NCBI GenBank assembly: GCA_965644315.1
Contig: CBFFRQ010000050.1
Location: 1-64,000, forward strand
Reading direction: 5' to 3'
DNA from: Caecitellus pseudoparvulus
Taxonomy: Eukaryota; Bigyra: Bicosoecida
Length of the DNA: 64,000 bases
Shown piece after piece: positions 18,801-29,562 of this stretch (the first letter of the stretch is position 1; each line of letters opens with the position of its first letter). Below the pieces are notes generated by a model. That model was given only the letters and a program-made list of their open reading frames with translations, was not told the origin of the DNA and did no database searches. The translations under genes were made by a program, and so were the position numbers.

Positions 18801-21077
18801 ATGCCTGCCGGCGGCATTGACACGGAGGGCTTGCCGCTGGCAACCTTGCAGCACCTGGTGGAGCATAACCTGTCCCTGAACTTGCTGGACAATGCGGTCT
18901 TTTACGCAGAGCTGCTGGTCTCCATGCAGCCCTCTGAAGTGCACCGGCACCTCTTGGCAGTGGCGCTGTGGATTGCTAACCGTCGCTCTGGCGCAGTGGA
19001 AGCGCTCAGGGGCTGCACTGCTCCCAGCAACAGGTACCAGCGCGCGTCCTACCTCAAGGCGCTGGACAGAAGAGAAGAAGCACTGGACGAGCTGCTGCAT
19101 GGAACGGGGCTGACGGGGCTGCCCCCTGCGAAGCTGCAGCAGCGGCTGCGCGCAGGCGCTTTGGTGCCCGGGGGGGCCGCTGGTTTGTACTTGGCAGGGG
19201 CGCTGATGCAGGCTGCTCAGAGAGCAGAGCATGCAATTGCTTTCTATGAAGCGTCTCTTGCCCTGGACCCCTCCATGTGGTGCTCATTCACGGCGCTTTC
19301 GCGGCTGGGGAAGGAAGTGGATGCAGCTGCGGTTTTTGCCCCTGACGCAGCCTCCTCTCTTCCCCAAGCTCACCCGTTGAAAGCTAGCGCGCCGGTTGTG
19401 GAAGTGAAGGAGTCCACAACGGACCGCTCAAGTGCAGCTCCACTTGCAGCAAGTGCTTTGGGTAGAGAAAGGGCCCCCAGTGCTGTGGCAGCTGCGCTGT
19501 CTTTCTCCTCAGGCGCTGGCGGTGCCATGGTGGCCACCCCTGTAGCAGCAGCAGCGCCTCAGCGCCTGGCTTTTGAGAGTGCTGGGACCATGGCCACCCA
19601 AAGCATGACTACGGGCTCCCAACTGCATGGCGGCACTTCCATGCTGCGCTCCGCCCTGCACTTCGCCTCGCCTGCATCACCGCTGCCCTCGCCGCTCACT
19701 CCTGCGGTGCGCATGGCCATGGCTGCGCCACAGTCTGCTGGCCGGGCGGCGCAGGGGACCCCGAGCCAGGCCGACACAGGGCACAGCGAGTCAACTGCCC
19801 CCTTCACCCGCCCCCGTGGGGCTGCGCGGCTGTCCCTGGAGAGCGTGCCCTCCGCTGCCCGGACCCCAGATGCGGGAGGCTTGGTGTCCCCTGGCGACGC
19901 CAGGGAAGGGCCGTCTCTGGCGCCCCCGGCAGTGCCGTTGGGCCGCCGAGCTCGCAGGGTGCTGACAGACCGTAGGCAGTCCTTGGAGTCTGTGCCAGAG
20001 GAGGCGGCGGGTCGGGCAGGGGGCGAGGCAGGCGCAGGTGACCACACAGCTGCACAGGTGGGCCATCGCTCCACAGCGCTGCACATGCTGACCCAACTGG
20101 CAAGCGTGAAGCAAGCCCTCCTGCTGCACCGGCCAGATCAAGCGGCCTCCGCAGCACAGGCCTTGCCAGCGCACCTGACCACAGCCGTGCCTGTCCTGCG
20201 GTGGCGTGGGCTGGCCCTGGCGGAGGCGGCTCAGCATGGGCAGGCGGTGTCCGTGCTGCAGCTCATGCGCCGGGAGGCGCCGTGGACCCTGGATGGTGTG
20301 GACACTCTGAGCACTGCCCTGTGGCACACGGGCGCCACTGCCACGCTGTCGGCGCTGGCGTCCGAACTGCGCGGCATGGACCGCCTGAGCCCAGTGACGT
20401 GGATCGCCAGCGGCAACGCGCTGTCCGCGGCTGGCGACCACGCCGGCGCAGCCAGCATGTTCAAGCGGGCCCTGCAGCTGGACCCCACCTGCGCCGGCGC
20501 AGCGTGCTTGCTGGGCCACGAGGCGGGGGCGCAGGGTGACACTGCTGGGGCGACGGCAGCCTTCCGCAAGGCCCTTGCGCTGGACGCGTGCAGCTATGTG
20601 GCGTGGTTTGGCCTGGGGGGCGTGTACTACCGGGCAGAGGAGTGGGCCTCTGCAGCCGTGCACTTCGCGCGGGCGGTGGAGCTCTTCCCCGCCTCGTCTG
20701 TGCTGCAGTGCTACCTCGGCATGGCCCATGCGAAGCTGGGTCGGCAGCACGAGGCCCTGGCCTGCCTCACCAGAGCCGTCGAAGTGGACGATCGCAATGC
20801 TCAAGCTTGGTTTCAGCGTGCTCAGCTGCTGGAGGCAGCAGGGCAGATGGAGAAGGCCTTGCAAGCTCTGCAGCGCACAGAGGCGCTGGCTCCCAGGGAG
20901 GCGGCTGTGCACATGCTCATGGGAAAGGTGGCGAAAGCCTTGGGGCTGCTGCCCAGGGCGGTGAGAGCGTACAACCGGGCGCTGGAGCTGGCGCCCAAGG
21001 ACGCCAACACCATCAAGCGAGCGCTGGACGACGTGTACTTGGAGTCAGAAGGGGTGGCAGTGGAAGACGTTGTGTGA
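18801..21077 (+). CDS. CDC27: Anaphase-promoting complex subunit 3 (CDC27), TPR protein, 758 aa
   Basis: A scaffold subunit of the APC/C ubiquitin ligase, which uses its TPR superhelix to bind Cdc20/Cdh1 and dimerises through its N-terminal repeats. The N-terminal APC3 block is visible: LSLNLLDNAVFYAELLVS, then helical pairs to about residue 150. A disordered, Ser/Pro-rich linker spans about 190-420. C-terminal TPRs fill about 440-740 and follow the CDC27 pattern closely: WIASGNALSAAGDHAGA near 533, GHEAGAQGDTAGATAAFRKA, YVAWFGLGGVYY, SSVLQCYLGMAHAKLG and LMGKVAKALG. The length is close to that of yeast and human CDC27. It is a single exon with start context AGGATGC. The linker is where CDKs phosphorylate the protein in other species; SP/TP sites are present here too. 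Confidence 0.9.
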   Translation: MPAGGIDTEGLPLATLQHLVEHNLSLNLLDNAVFYAELLVSMQPSEVHRHLLAVALWIANRRSGAVEALRGCTAPSNRYQRASYLKALDRREEALDELLHGTGLTGLPPAKLQQRLRAGALVPGGAAGLYLAGALMQAAQRAEHAIAFYEASLALDPSMWCSFTALSRLGKEVDAAAVFAPDAASSLPQAHPLKASAPVVEVKESTTDRSSAAPLAASALGRERAPSAVAAALSFSSGAGGAMVATPVAAAAPQRLAFESAGTMATQSMTTGSQLHGGTSMLRSALHFASPASPLPSPLTPAVRMAMAAPQSAGRAAQGTPSQADTGHSESTAPFTRPRGAARLSLESVPSAARTPDAGGLVSPGDAREGPSLAPPAVPLGRRARRVLTDRRQSLESVPEEAAGRAGGEAGAGDHTAAQVGHRSTALHMLTQLASVKQALLLHRPDQAASAAQALPAHLTTAVPVLRWRGLALAEAAQHGQAVSVLQLMRREAPWTLDGVDTLSTALWHTGATATLSALASELRGMDRLSPVTWIASGNALSAAGDHAGAASMFKRALQLDPTCAGAACLLGHEAGAQGDTAGATAAFRKALALDACSYVAWFGLGGVYYRAEEWASAAVHFARAVELFPASSVLQCYLGMAHAKLGRQHEALACLTRAVEVDDRNAQAWFQRAQLLEAAGQMEKALQALQRTEALAPREAAVHMLMGKVAKALGLLPRAVRAYNRALELAPKDANTIKRALDDVYLESEGVAVEDVV

Positions 21078-21239
21078 GCTGGAGCAGCGGGGAGGGCTTT
21101 TCAAATTCAATGTAGAGTATCAGGCTCCCGTGACATGTGCTCGCCACACGCGGCTTGCTTGCTCTGCACTTGGCTGCGTTGTCGCACATGCTGGCGCTTT
21201 TGCGCTCTGCGGTTTTTGCGCTGCGCTTTTTGAGCAGGC

Positions 21240-23179
21240 ATGGACGATGAAGTTGACTTTAGGGAGGCCATCGACGCGAGATTTTACGAGGAAGATGAAC
21301 ATGACGGCGATGAAGACGACTTAAGTGCCCTTGCGGCCGCTTTTGAGGCGCCCTGCGTGGACTGTGCGTGGGCCTGCGTTTCTCAACGAAACGCGCGCTG
21401 CGCTGCATGGCTGCCTGGCGCCTCCTCTCAGTGCAGAGGGATGCCCCCCCCGCATGTGAAAACGAAGACCAAGATGCCCAACTCGCAGTTCGACCGCCAC
21501 TGCCTCCCGTGCAACAACCGTCTCCTAGGGTGGAGGGGGAGACACCTGCGCCTGGTGCAGTCGAGCCAGCACTTGCTTCGCCTGCGCCCGGACCCACCCC
21601 GGCACCCATGCCTGCTCGTAAGCGCCAGCGAGGCGGCGCATTGGGGACAGCGCCCGCACAGCAACGTGTGCCGCGCCTGGCATCATTCCCTTCATCGTTG
21701 CAGCTGGGCGCAGGACGCCTGGTGTCGCAACGACGTGCAGTCGTGGGCACACTGCAACCCTTGTCCTCCTTCGTGGCTGCCTTCCACCCGCCGGACAGGG
21801 GCGCGCCAGCAGGCGACCAGGAGGCCCTCTACGACGAAGAGGCCCCCGGACCCTCCTTGCCCCCCACAGGTCCGGGTGCGGGGGCTTGCCCCGCGCAGGC
21901 ACCGCGAGCCAGCCAGGCTGACCCGATGCCGCTCAGTGCCATATTCGGGACGCTGGCCAGCGGCAACTCGCCCCCACGTGCCCCTGTAGTGTTCAAGCCC
22001 CACCGCAGTCCAGGGCCCCCTGCAGGGCGCCGTCAGGCCGTGGGCAGCCACGCTGCCTTGTCAGCTCAGCTGCACTCGCAGCGGGGAAGGGCCAAGCCCC
22101 TGGCCGCGACCCCCCCCGACCACCCCGGTCCAGCCCTGCGGTTGAGTCAAATATTCGGCTCGACGGGGGACGTCGCTAGGGAGCTCGGCAGCGGCGCTGC
22201 CACCCCCGACAGCATCGACGAGAACGTGACATTCGTCTCGCCAGAGCCAGCGGTGCTGTCTCCACGAAGCAGGCAGCACATGCAGAGTCTCCCGCTACAC
22301 CTGGCAGCTCAGTTCCTGCGCTCCAGAGGGATCGAGCCAGGGGAGCAGCATGTGGCAGACACGCGTTCTCAACCCGCCACTCACGGCGACGCCCTCGCAA
22401 TCAGCGCCATCTTCTCACCTGGGGCAGGCATGGGGGGTGCCACTGACTGCAGCGGCTTGGCGTCTCAGCACCCTTACCGAGCCTCGTCAGCGCGCAGCGC
22501 GGGGCTTGCCGCGCGCCTGCTCCGCCAGAGGCGGCACCTCACCCGCGACAGCTCCCTCTTGCAGCACTATGGCTCCAACGGGTCCCTGCCTCACGTGGCG
22601 GGGGCGGGAGACGCCTCCAGCTCCGCGTGCTCAGGCTCCATCGAGCCAGGTGCACTGCAGGCAGCCCACACAGATGTGCGCCAGCGGCCTTGCATCGACA
22701 TTGCTCTGGTGCGGTGGCTGGGGCCCTCCACTCGGGCAGCTGTCTCGGAAGGCTTTCAACTGCCGGGAGAGTGTTCTGAGCAGACGCCAGCAGCCCCTGC
22801 CGCGTGGCAAGAGGGGCTGCACCCGACCCTGGCCAAGCAGCTGCAGAAGCAGGGGCCCGTGCACCTGTGCAGACACCACGTTCGCTCCGTGGTCGTTGTG
22901 GTGGGTGTGTTTGGCGGGTTCCCCTCAGGCACTGTCGTCCCGTTGGTCGGCAGCTGCTTGTTGCTGCTCACACGCAGCGACAGCCGCGCCCCGGTGCAGA
23001 TCCAGCGCCTGCACCAGGCCATGCACGAGGCAGGGGGAGTGCTGTCCAGCGAAGTGCCTATCCCGCTCGGTGGGCGTTTCAGGCTGTTCTTCCCGTTCAA
23101 AGCCACGGCACTGCCGGGAGGCGAAGGGCACCCTCAGCTGCCAGCACTGCTGTGCACTGACTTGCTGACCCCACTTTAA
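21240..23179 (+). CDS. Orphan disordered protein with repeated SxIFG motifs, about 623 aa
   Basis: Exon 1 (21240-21363) encodes a very acidic N-terminus beginning MDDEVDFREAIDARFYEEDE. A 68-base intron (21364-21431, GTGCGT..CTCTCAG) restores the main frame, and exon 2 is 21432-23179. Most of the protein is Pro/Ala/Ser-rich and probably disordered. It contains three copies of a short motif, about 130 and 85 residues apart: PLSAIFG, RLSQIFG and AISAIFS. The last 150 residues look folded: a hydrophobic VVVVVGVFGGF strand, a LVGSCLLLL strand, a helix IQRLHQAMHEAGG and GGRFRLFFPF. I do not recognise the family. It lies 162 bases after CDC27 in the same direction. The repeated motif could be a docking peptide for a partner protein; this is inference only. 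Confidence 0.6.
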
Positions 23180-23330
23180 ATCCTGCCGCTTAATCCCCAC
23201 ATGAATGTACGAGGACACATTTAATATGTTCCGCCCCGCTTCCACCCCGGTAGTGGGCAGTGGCGCTTCGTAGCGCTCTCTCCGCTGAGGGCCACTTGTG
23301 CTGGGGCTCAAATTCCGCAGGCGAAGCGCC

Positions 23331-26300
23331 ATGCGGACTACGACGCCTTGCGCCATGCCCTGCGACTCCAGAATGCTGAGCGGCTTCCTGCGCACAGCGC
23401 TAGCTGGAGCAGGGAGCTTGGTGTGGCTTTTGGTGGCAGGTGAAGGCTTGGTGAGGGTCGTTGCCCCTGGAACGTCGTATTCCTCGCCTGCGGCACCGAG
23501 AATCTCGTCGCCTGCGCAGGAACTGTCCATTCTCGTGGGCGTGATTGCTGTGGTGGTGGCGTTCCAAGAAAGCATTGGAGCAGGGGTGTATGCCTGCGCC
23601 CAGTCACTGTCTGGCTCCCTCATTGGCGCGCTTTGCGCAGCTCCCGGCCTGGCCATCGGGAGCAGATCCCCTCTGGTGCTGGGAAGTGCATTGCTTCTGC
23701 TGACACCACTGTCTGTCGTCCTGTCTTGGCACAATCCCCTTCGGCAGAAACTGGCCGTTGGCCTGACAGCTCTCCTCCTTCTGCTCCCCGTGCTGCAGGA
23801 GCGGCAGGGTGTCGTGCACGAGTCCTTGTTCACCGTCACTTGGCATGTGTTGCTTGTGGTGTGCCTGGGCTGCGCCATGGGCCTTGTGGCGTGGGGGATA
23901 TTGCCCTGGGTTCCCTCTGCAGATGTTCAGGGCAAAGTCAGCCTGCAAGCAGCAGCGCGGGCTGCCGGCTTGGCTCTGAGGGTGACGGTGGCAGAGTTTG
24001 AGGTGGCGGCCCCGCCCCCCACCCAGTCCGCTCCGCCTTCCCCGACCCACAGCACATTTGGCTCACGTCCAGAGCACAGCAGTGGTGGACAGTCTGGCTC
24101 TGCTCCCACTGTGCTGTCCGGCCCGCCGGTGACTCTGCCAGAACCCAGCGGGCAGTCGGTGGGCGCCGCAACGCTGGACTCCAGCTCCACGGCGGCACTG
24201 ACCACTGCAGGGCTGGACCTTGAATGGGAAGCGCCCCTGGCGCAGAGCAGCGCATCGCCAGCCCAGGGACCAGACAAGGCTGGGGCCCTGCCCATCCTGC
24301 GCAAGTACCGTGAGCGGCACCTTGCGGAGGCCAAGGCTGCCCTCGCCGAGGCGGCAACAGCACGGGTCTTCTCGCAGTGGGAGTTGGCCGCTTGGCTGCA
24401 CTCCGTACGGTGCTGGGCGCAGTGGGCGTGCAACCGCTGTTGCAGGTGTGGCTGTGCTTGCAGCGACTGCTGTGGGGGGCTAGGTGTAGCCCCGCCCGCT
24501 CACCCTCGAGAGGCGGATTCAAAGTGGTACCTGGTGGTCCAGAAGCTGTACATGATCACGCTCCTGATGGGAAGGGCCAGCGAACAATGTCATGGGAGCC
24601 AGGTGCACGCACTGATTACCCAAGGGCTGTCCCCCGACCTCCTCAAATTGGCCAAGGCTACGGCAGGCCTCGTGCGAGTGGCTGTGGACATTGAGCTGGC
24701 ACACAGCCCCACAGCTGTCGCTTGCTTCCCTTGCTGCATTCAGCCGCATGTGTTGGAGCGGGGTGGCTTCCCAGCGGCGATCCAGGCGCGGGACAATGTC
24801 ATTCGTTGCATGGCAGAGGTGCTGCGCAAGTTCGCGCTTGTGCGCAAGGCAGTGTTCTACGGCAGGGAGGACGCCTTGCTCACGCAGTGGGACACACGAG
24901 CTGTGACATCCACCAACACCGTCATGTTCGGTGCGATTCGCACAGCCCAGCTGGTCGTCAGGGCTGCGTTCAGCCCCAGCAGCGTCACTGGGGGCCGTGC
25001 ACCTTCGGACGCTAGCCTGCGCGAGTTCCATGACAAAGCTACCGGTGACTTGATGGGTCACACCGCCATTTCCATGCCAGGCTCTCAAGGCACTCAGGCT
25101 GTCCCCGCGAGTCGGGGCGGCGTGCAAGCTTGGCTGTGCGGCGTGGCCCACACGACTGTGCTGAGCTACCCTGCCTGGAGGCGCGCGATGAAGCTCACGC
25201 TCGCTGTGTTTCTCGTGGCGTTGCAGTCCTTGCTGCCAACGAACATGCGCAACACGCACCTGGCACCCCTGGCTGTCGCCTTCGCTGCGGGGTCCAATTC
25301 GGGCAACACTTTCATCTCTGGGCTGGCGCGCATTCAAGGCACAATGACGGGGGGCATTTTGGGCTTTTTCATTGTGGAGTTTGCCTTCAACTCCCCCGTC
25401 GCAGCGTCCGTCCTGCTGGGCTGTGCGGTGGGGCTCGTGTATCTGGCAACCTGCAACGCAGGCGCCGAAACTCGGAGAGTTGCCCTCATCACCGCCTTTA
25501 CAACTGTCATTATCGTGACGGGCGTCGATGTGCGGGCAGGTGCGGCAGCTGCCGAGAGCCTGGCCGTGTCCCGCATCCAGCAGAATGTGTTCGGCGTGCT
25601 TGCCTTGATGCTGGTGTCCATGGTGGTCTTGCCAGATCGCGCAAGTGACGCGCTGCCGTCCCAAGCCTCCCAAGCCATGCGGGGGCTCCACACCGCAGTA
25701 AAGCAGACGGCGAAGATGCTCTCCCTCACTCTTTTAGACGACGACGAAGATGGCAGCAGTGACGGGGAGGGCGAGCCGGCGGCTGGCTGCTCTGCTGCGC
25801 CGACTCCAAAGCCAGCGCTCCCATCCATCCGGACTCCCAGCAGTGTTGAGGCTGGTCGACGGCGGCGTATGCACGCAGCTGCCACAGCCAGGGACCGTTT
25901 CTTGGCCATGTACAACTTCACTGCACCCTCAGAGCTGGACGAGGTCACCGGGTTCACTTCCACACTGCCACAAGCCATCGAAGATGCGAAGCATGACCCG
26001 CGCATAGGGCGCACCCCATTCCCCGCAGAGCGGTGGGCGCAAGTGCACAGCAGCTTGAAGGCCATGGTCAGCGCTCTGCGCCTGGTGAACCAGTGCCGCA
26101 TCACCCTGGCGCTGCAGCGAGCCCAAGAGCACCACGACGAAGCGGAGCGGCTGAAGGCGAAGCTTGATGCTGCATCTCTGCCAACGACGCCGGCAGGGCT
26201 GGGCCTGAGCACCGTTCACTTGGCTTGCGAAGAGCTGATGCAGGTTTTTCAGGCGCATGACGTCATCGCTCTCCGGGAGGGGCTCGAGTTGACCGGGCAC

Positions 26301-27119
26301 GAAGCGCTGCGCAGCGTGGAGGCAGCCACAGAGCGGCAGCAGGGCAGCTTGTCGGAGGCGTCTCCGGCAACAGAGGGCGCGGCAGACTTGCGCCGGGACT
26401 TTGTCTTCGGGTCTGTCATGCCGAACATGCTGCAGCTGTTGGAGGCGGTGGCGTGTGTTTGCGAGCACGGGGCGGCTGTGCTCCGGGGGGACAGTGTGTC
26501 GGGGCCAGCGACTCTCTCCCGGGCGCTTCGACAGCTGACCATGGCCCAAGCACTTGTCTCTGAACGCTGCGACGCACTGCTCGAAGAGTACGGCAGTGTT
26601 GGGCAGCAGACCATCGCTATCGTCAGCCGTTGGGTGGCATCAGCGGGCCACTCCGGCTCGACGGATGATCTGGCAGGGCTGGTGCAGGAGGAGGCGAGTG
26701 CACCGCCAACGCTTGATGCAGCCCACAGCGCCCCATCTCTGGACGCTGTTTCAGGCGTGTCCTCTGTGGCGACGGGCGGGACTCACCTCAAGCGCGGAGT
26801 GGCTGGTCTGGCTGGTCGGGCTGAAGTGGGCATTCGCCAGCAGCTCATCTCCAGGCTGCTCATCTCCAACGCCGAGGCAGTGCACTTCGCCTCTGCCGTG
26901 TATGCCATGCAGCTGCTCAGCTCTGGTGCAGGGTCCCTGTGTGAGGCTCTTGGACACATTTGCGTGCACGCGTCAGATCGAGCCGCCCTAGATTGGCTGG
27001 AAGCGCAGCAGGCACCAAGTTCCACCTCGCTGGCAGCACCTGAGCAAGCCGCACTCCACGAGGGACAAAGGGCTGGCAGCTCCACGGAGCTGCATGTGCT
27101 GGCCTTCCTTGAGCACTAG
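23331..27119 (+). CDS. FUSC-family (fusaric acid resistance/ALMT-like) membrane protein, 1262 aa
   Basis: FUSC proteins are membrane proteins with two half-repeats; they include aromatic-acid exporters (bacteria) and aluminium-activated malate transporters (plants). Here the N-terminal membrane block lies at about residues 15-210, and the C-terminal block at about 605-775 shows the family pattern: LFVALQSLLPTN-type helix, FAAGSNSGNTFISGLARIQG and GGILGFF, then helices to VLALMLVSMVVLPD. Long cytosolic regions follow each block, ending in a helical domain of about 450 residues. An odd cluster of nine Cys in about 22 residues lies near residue 375 (CNRCCRCGCACSDCCGG). The frame is open without introns. 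The start is the first ATG, at 23331 (GCGCCATGC). The substrate is unknown. Confidence 0.75.
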   Translation: MRTTTPCAMPCDSRMLSGFLRTALAGAGSLVWLLVAGEGLVRVVAPGTSYSSPAAPRISSPAQELSILVGVIAVVVAFQESIGAGVYACAQSLSGSLIGALCAAPGLAIGSRSPLVLGSALLLLTPLSVVLSWHNPLRQKLAVGLTALLLLLPVLQERQGVVHESLFTVTWHVLLVVCLGCAMGLVAWGILPWVPSADVQGKVSLQAAARAAGLALRVTVAEFEVAAPPPTQSAPPSPTHSTFGSRPEHSSGGQSGSAPTVLSGPPVTLPEPSGQSVGAATLDSSSTAALTTAGLDLEWEAPLAQSSASPAQGPDKAGALPILRKYRERHLAEAKAALAEAATARVFSQWELAAWLHSVRCWAQWACNRCCRCGCACSDCCGGLGVAPPAHPREADSKWYLVVQKLYMITLLMGRASEQCHGSQVHALITQGLSPDLLKLAKATAGLVRVAVDIELAHSPTAVACFPCCIQPHVLERGGFPAAIQARDNVIRCMAEVLRKFALVRKAVFYGREDALLTQWDTRAVTSTNTVMFGAIRTAQLVVRAAFSPSSVTGGRAPSDASLREFHDKATGDLMGHTAISMPGSQGTQAVPASRGGVQAWLCGVAHTTVLSYPAWRRAMKLTLAVFLVALQSLLPTNMRNTHLAPLAVAFAAGSNSGNTFISGLARIQGTMTGGILGFFIVEFAFNSPVAASVLLGCAVGLVYLATCNAGAETRRVALITAFTTVIIVTGVDVRAGAAAAESLAVSRIQQNVFGVLALMLVSMVVLPDRASDALPSQASQAMRGLHTAVKQTAKMLSLTLLDDDEDGSSDGEGEPAAGCSAAPTPKPALPSIRTPSSVEAGRRRRMHAAATARDRFLAMYNFTAPSELDEVTGFTSTLPQAIEDAKHDPRIGRTPFPAERWAQVHSSLKAMVSALRLVNQCRITLALQRAQEHHDEAERLKAKLDAASLPTTPAGLGLSTVHLACEELMQVFQAHDVIALREGLELTGHEALRSVEAATERQQGSLSEASPATEGAADLRRDFVFGSVMPNMLQLLEAVACVCEHGAAVLRGDSVSGPATLSRALRQLTMAQALVSERCDALLEEYGSVGQQTIAIVSRWVASAGHSGSTDDLAGLVQEEASAPPTLDAAHSAPSLDAVSGVSSVATGGTHLKRGVAGLAGRAEVGIRQQLISRLLISNAEAVHFASAVYAMQLLSSGAGSLCEALGHICVHASDRAALDWLEAQQAPSSTSLAAPEQAALHEGQRAGSSTELHVLAFLEH

Positions 27120-27380
27120 GCTCGTCGTTTGCCTGCCAAGGCAGCGAGCTGCTGCGGGGGGAACCAAGGAATGCATGCATTGGGGCGAGGAATGAGAAAG
27201 GTTTGCACAGCACCAATCTAGTCACAATATCTCCGGGCGCTGGCGGGCTCACTTGCTATGTGGAAGGGCCCTCATCTTGCCTGCGCTTCGGGGCCCCCTC
27301 GCCACCGCCGCATTTTCCTCAATGGACCAAGGAAAGCACACTGCTCAACCTTGCAATTACTCAAATTCATTTGCCGAAGC

Positions 27381-29001
27381 ATGCAGAAGTCCCGGGGCAT
27401 GTGGTTGGGTGAAGTTGATTCGACCATCCGTGAAAGGCGTGTTGAGGCAGCCATGGCTGCGGCACGTGGCAGCGCCAGGCAGAGCAGGAGGGCGCGCCAG
27501 GTCCCAGAGGCACCTGCACAGCGAGATGACGTGCCAGTGTGCCGTTGTCTGAGGTGTAGGTCTGATGACGGCACATACAATGAACCGTGGGTTTGCGCGT
27601 TGCGCCGCGTTGCTTGCCAACAAGACAGCTGTGACTCCACCTACCACAGCGCTGCACAACACGGGAAGAAGTGCAACTGCGAGTGTAGGGCGAAGAGCAA
27701 GCTCAAAACACTTACCAGAGACACAGTGGAAGAGCTCTGGGGGCTGCACTCTGCGCAGGGGCCGCGATTTGAGAGCAGGTGCTGGATAGCGTGCCGCAGC
27801 TGCTTGCAAGCGCGGCGAAGAATTCTTGCAGCAGTACGTGATGCATCGCAAATGGTGTGACACGCCAAGCATCCCAGCTACCCTTTGATAGCACGTACCT
27901 AGATCCTGTTTGTGATCTTCGGCACACTCGAATGCTACGGTGTCATGCTCGGACCAAGAAAGTTGTGTGCGTTCACAGCAAGCCCGCAAGCCTCCTGCAC
28001 AGCGTCGTGCAACCGAAGCCGCCAAGGAAAAGAGCCCAACACTTGCTTTACACCTTTGCCCAGTCTGTCCCATCCTCGCCCCAGCCTCAACGCACCGGCG
28101 GGCTCACCCCTCGGTAATCGGCGATGCCGGGCAAGGCGTGAAGTCGAAGAAGTCGCAAGCGGTGCCGCTGAAGGAGCTGAGCACCGAGTTCAAGGAAATG
28201 ATTCAGGTGAGACTCGAGAAAGTCAACTTGGAGGACTATGTCAAACTCAAGATGTGCGCAGCGTGTCGGACTGCTCTGGATAGACAGGCGCAGCGCGTAC
28301 TGAAAGAGGGCGAGGGAGAAGAGCCCTACCGGATCAGACCAGTCACCGAGAAACGAAAGGCCGACGTTCCCAGTCTCACCAATCTAACCAATGGTACTGA
28401 GAGATACACGAGCAGGGTTCCCTTCGACTCTGCCTTCCTGCCGAGTGCTGAATTGCCCCCTGAAGGCGCTGGTACGACGGCCGCATCCAGCAAGTTGCTG
28501 CACCCGAACGTGACCCTGCCCGGGAGCGGTGACAAGTGCTTCACCCCGTATGACATGGTCGCCTTGATCAACTTCGTGGCTGGTAATGCTGGTGCATGCC
28601 GTCGGTGCGCCAAGTGCGGCACTGAGGGCCCGCTAAAGGTGGTGATGGTGCACGCAGCGCAGCACGACCATACAGCCACACCCAACATGGCACTGGTGCT
28701 CCCCTGTGGGCATGCCGTGAAGGACGTACAATTTCGCAGCAAAATGAAAGATGGGGGGCTGTCTTCGGCATTGGCAGATGCGCTGCACCTCGCCGCAGGG
28801 CCCTCCTCCGCAGTGCGGAGCCGCCGTGCTGCTGCTACTACAGCCGGCTTGCGGCAGGTGGTAGACAGGCAGGCAGCCACCCGCAGCGTTGGTACGGAAG
28901 CAGCCGAGACAGCGCTGAGCACAGGAGGGACGCATGCTTCACAGTCTTTATCGCAATCGCAAGATGCTGCCGCGGAAGGGTCTTCCACAGTGCTGCCGTA
29001 G
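27381..29001 (+). CDS. Orphan Cys-rich, probably zinc-binding protein, two exons, about 491 aa
   Basis: Exon 1 is 27381-27833 and exon 2 is 27979-29001, joined in phase 0 across a 145-base intron (GTACGT..TTCACAG) that obeys the splice pattern seen elsewhere in the window. The second exon has no usable ATG for its first 86 codons, which also argues for splicing. Cys clusters suggest zinc ribbons: CRCLRC and CNCEC in exon 1, then LCPVC, MCAACR, CRRCAKCG and LPCGH in exon 2. A short segment recurs in both halves (IACRSCLQARRRIL and CAACRTALDRQAQRVL), hinting at internal duplication. No family recognised. It might be a transposon-related DNA-binding protein or a host chromatin factor. Further exons after 29001 are possible. 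Confidence 0.45.
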
Positions 29002-29562
29002 CGTAGGCTCCAAAGCGATGGGGGGGGAGACGGCACAGGGTCCGGCAACCCACCCAGTGACAGAGCCAAGTGAAACAGGCCACCAAACGGACGGTGATGA
29101 GGGTGATGGTTTAGACTTCAGCGCCCGGCAGCTTTGGGAATTCACGTGCTTTCCTGACCAGGAGGTTGGTGAAGCCCATGGGCGGTAGGACAAGGAGAGT
29201 CTCACCCCAAGTCCCGTCTTCATTGCATCATGCTTGCAGGCCCTCCGCGGCTAGAGCTTGGCCTGAGACTACTGGAAGTGCAACTGCTGCCAGATCCTCT
29301 GCTTGTGTGACTTGGCGGCGGCTGCATTCTCAGAGCTGATTCGGCTTGCTACCCTGACGACAGAGCAAGCCCACGCAAGCAAAGAAAAAAAGTTATACTG
29401 CGCAGCGCCAGTGGGATGCTGAAAAAATGAATATCTGCATGAACATTGCCGTGGCGCCCTGCTCACCGCGCAAGTTGCCTTTTTGTGCCGCTGGGAAGGC
29501 CACCCTCGAATCGCGGGCCAAGCCATCCTGCGTCGATACACTCTGAGCACAAAGCGGGGTGA
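29002..29562. other. Convergent intergenic region
   Basis: About 560 bases between two converging genes. The first part (to about 29188) has a plausible plus-strand reading frame that could be a last exon of the upstream gene. The rest is AT-richer (around 29390) and shows nothing recognisable. Confidence 0.35.
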
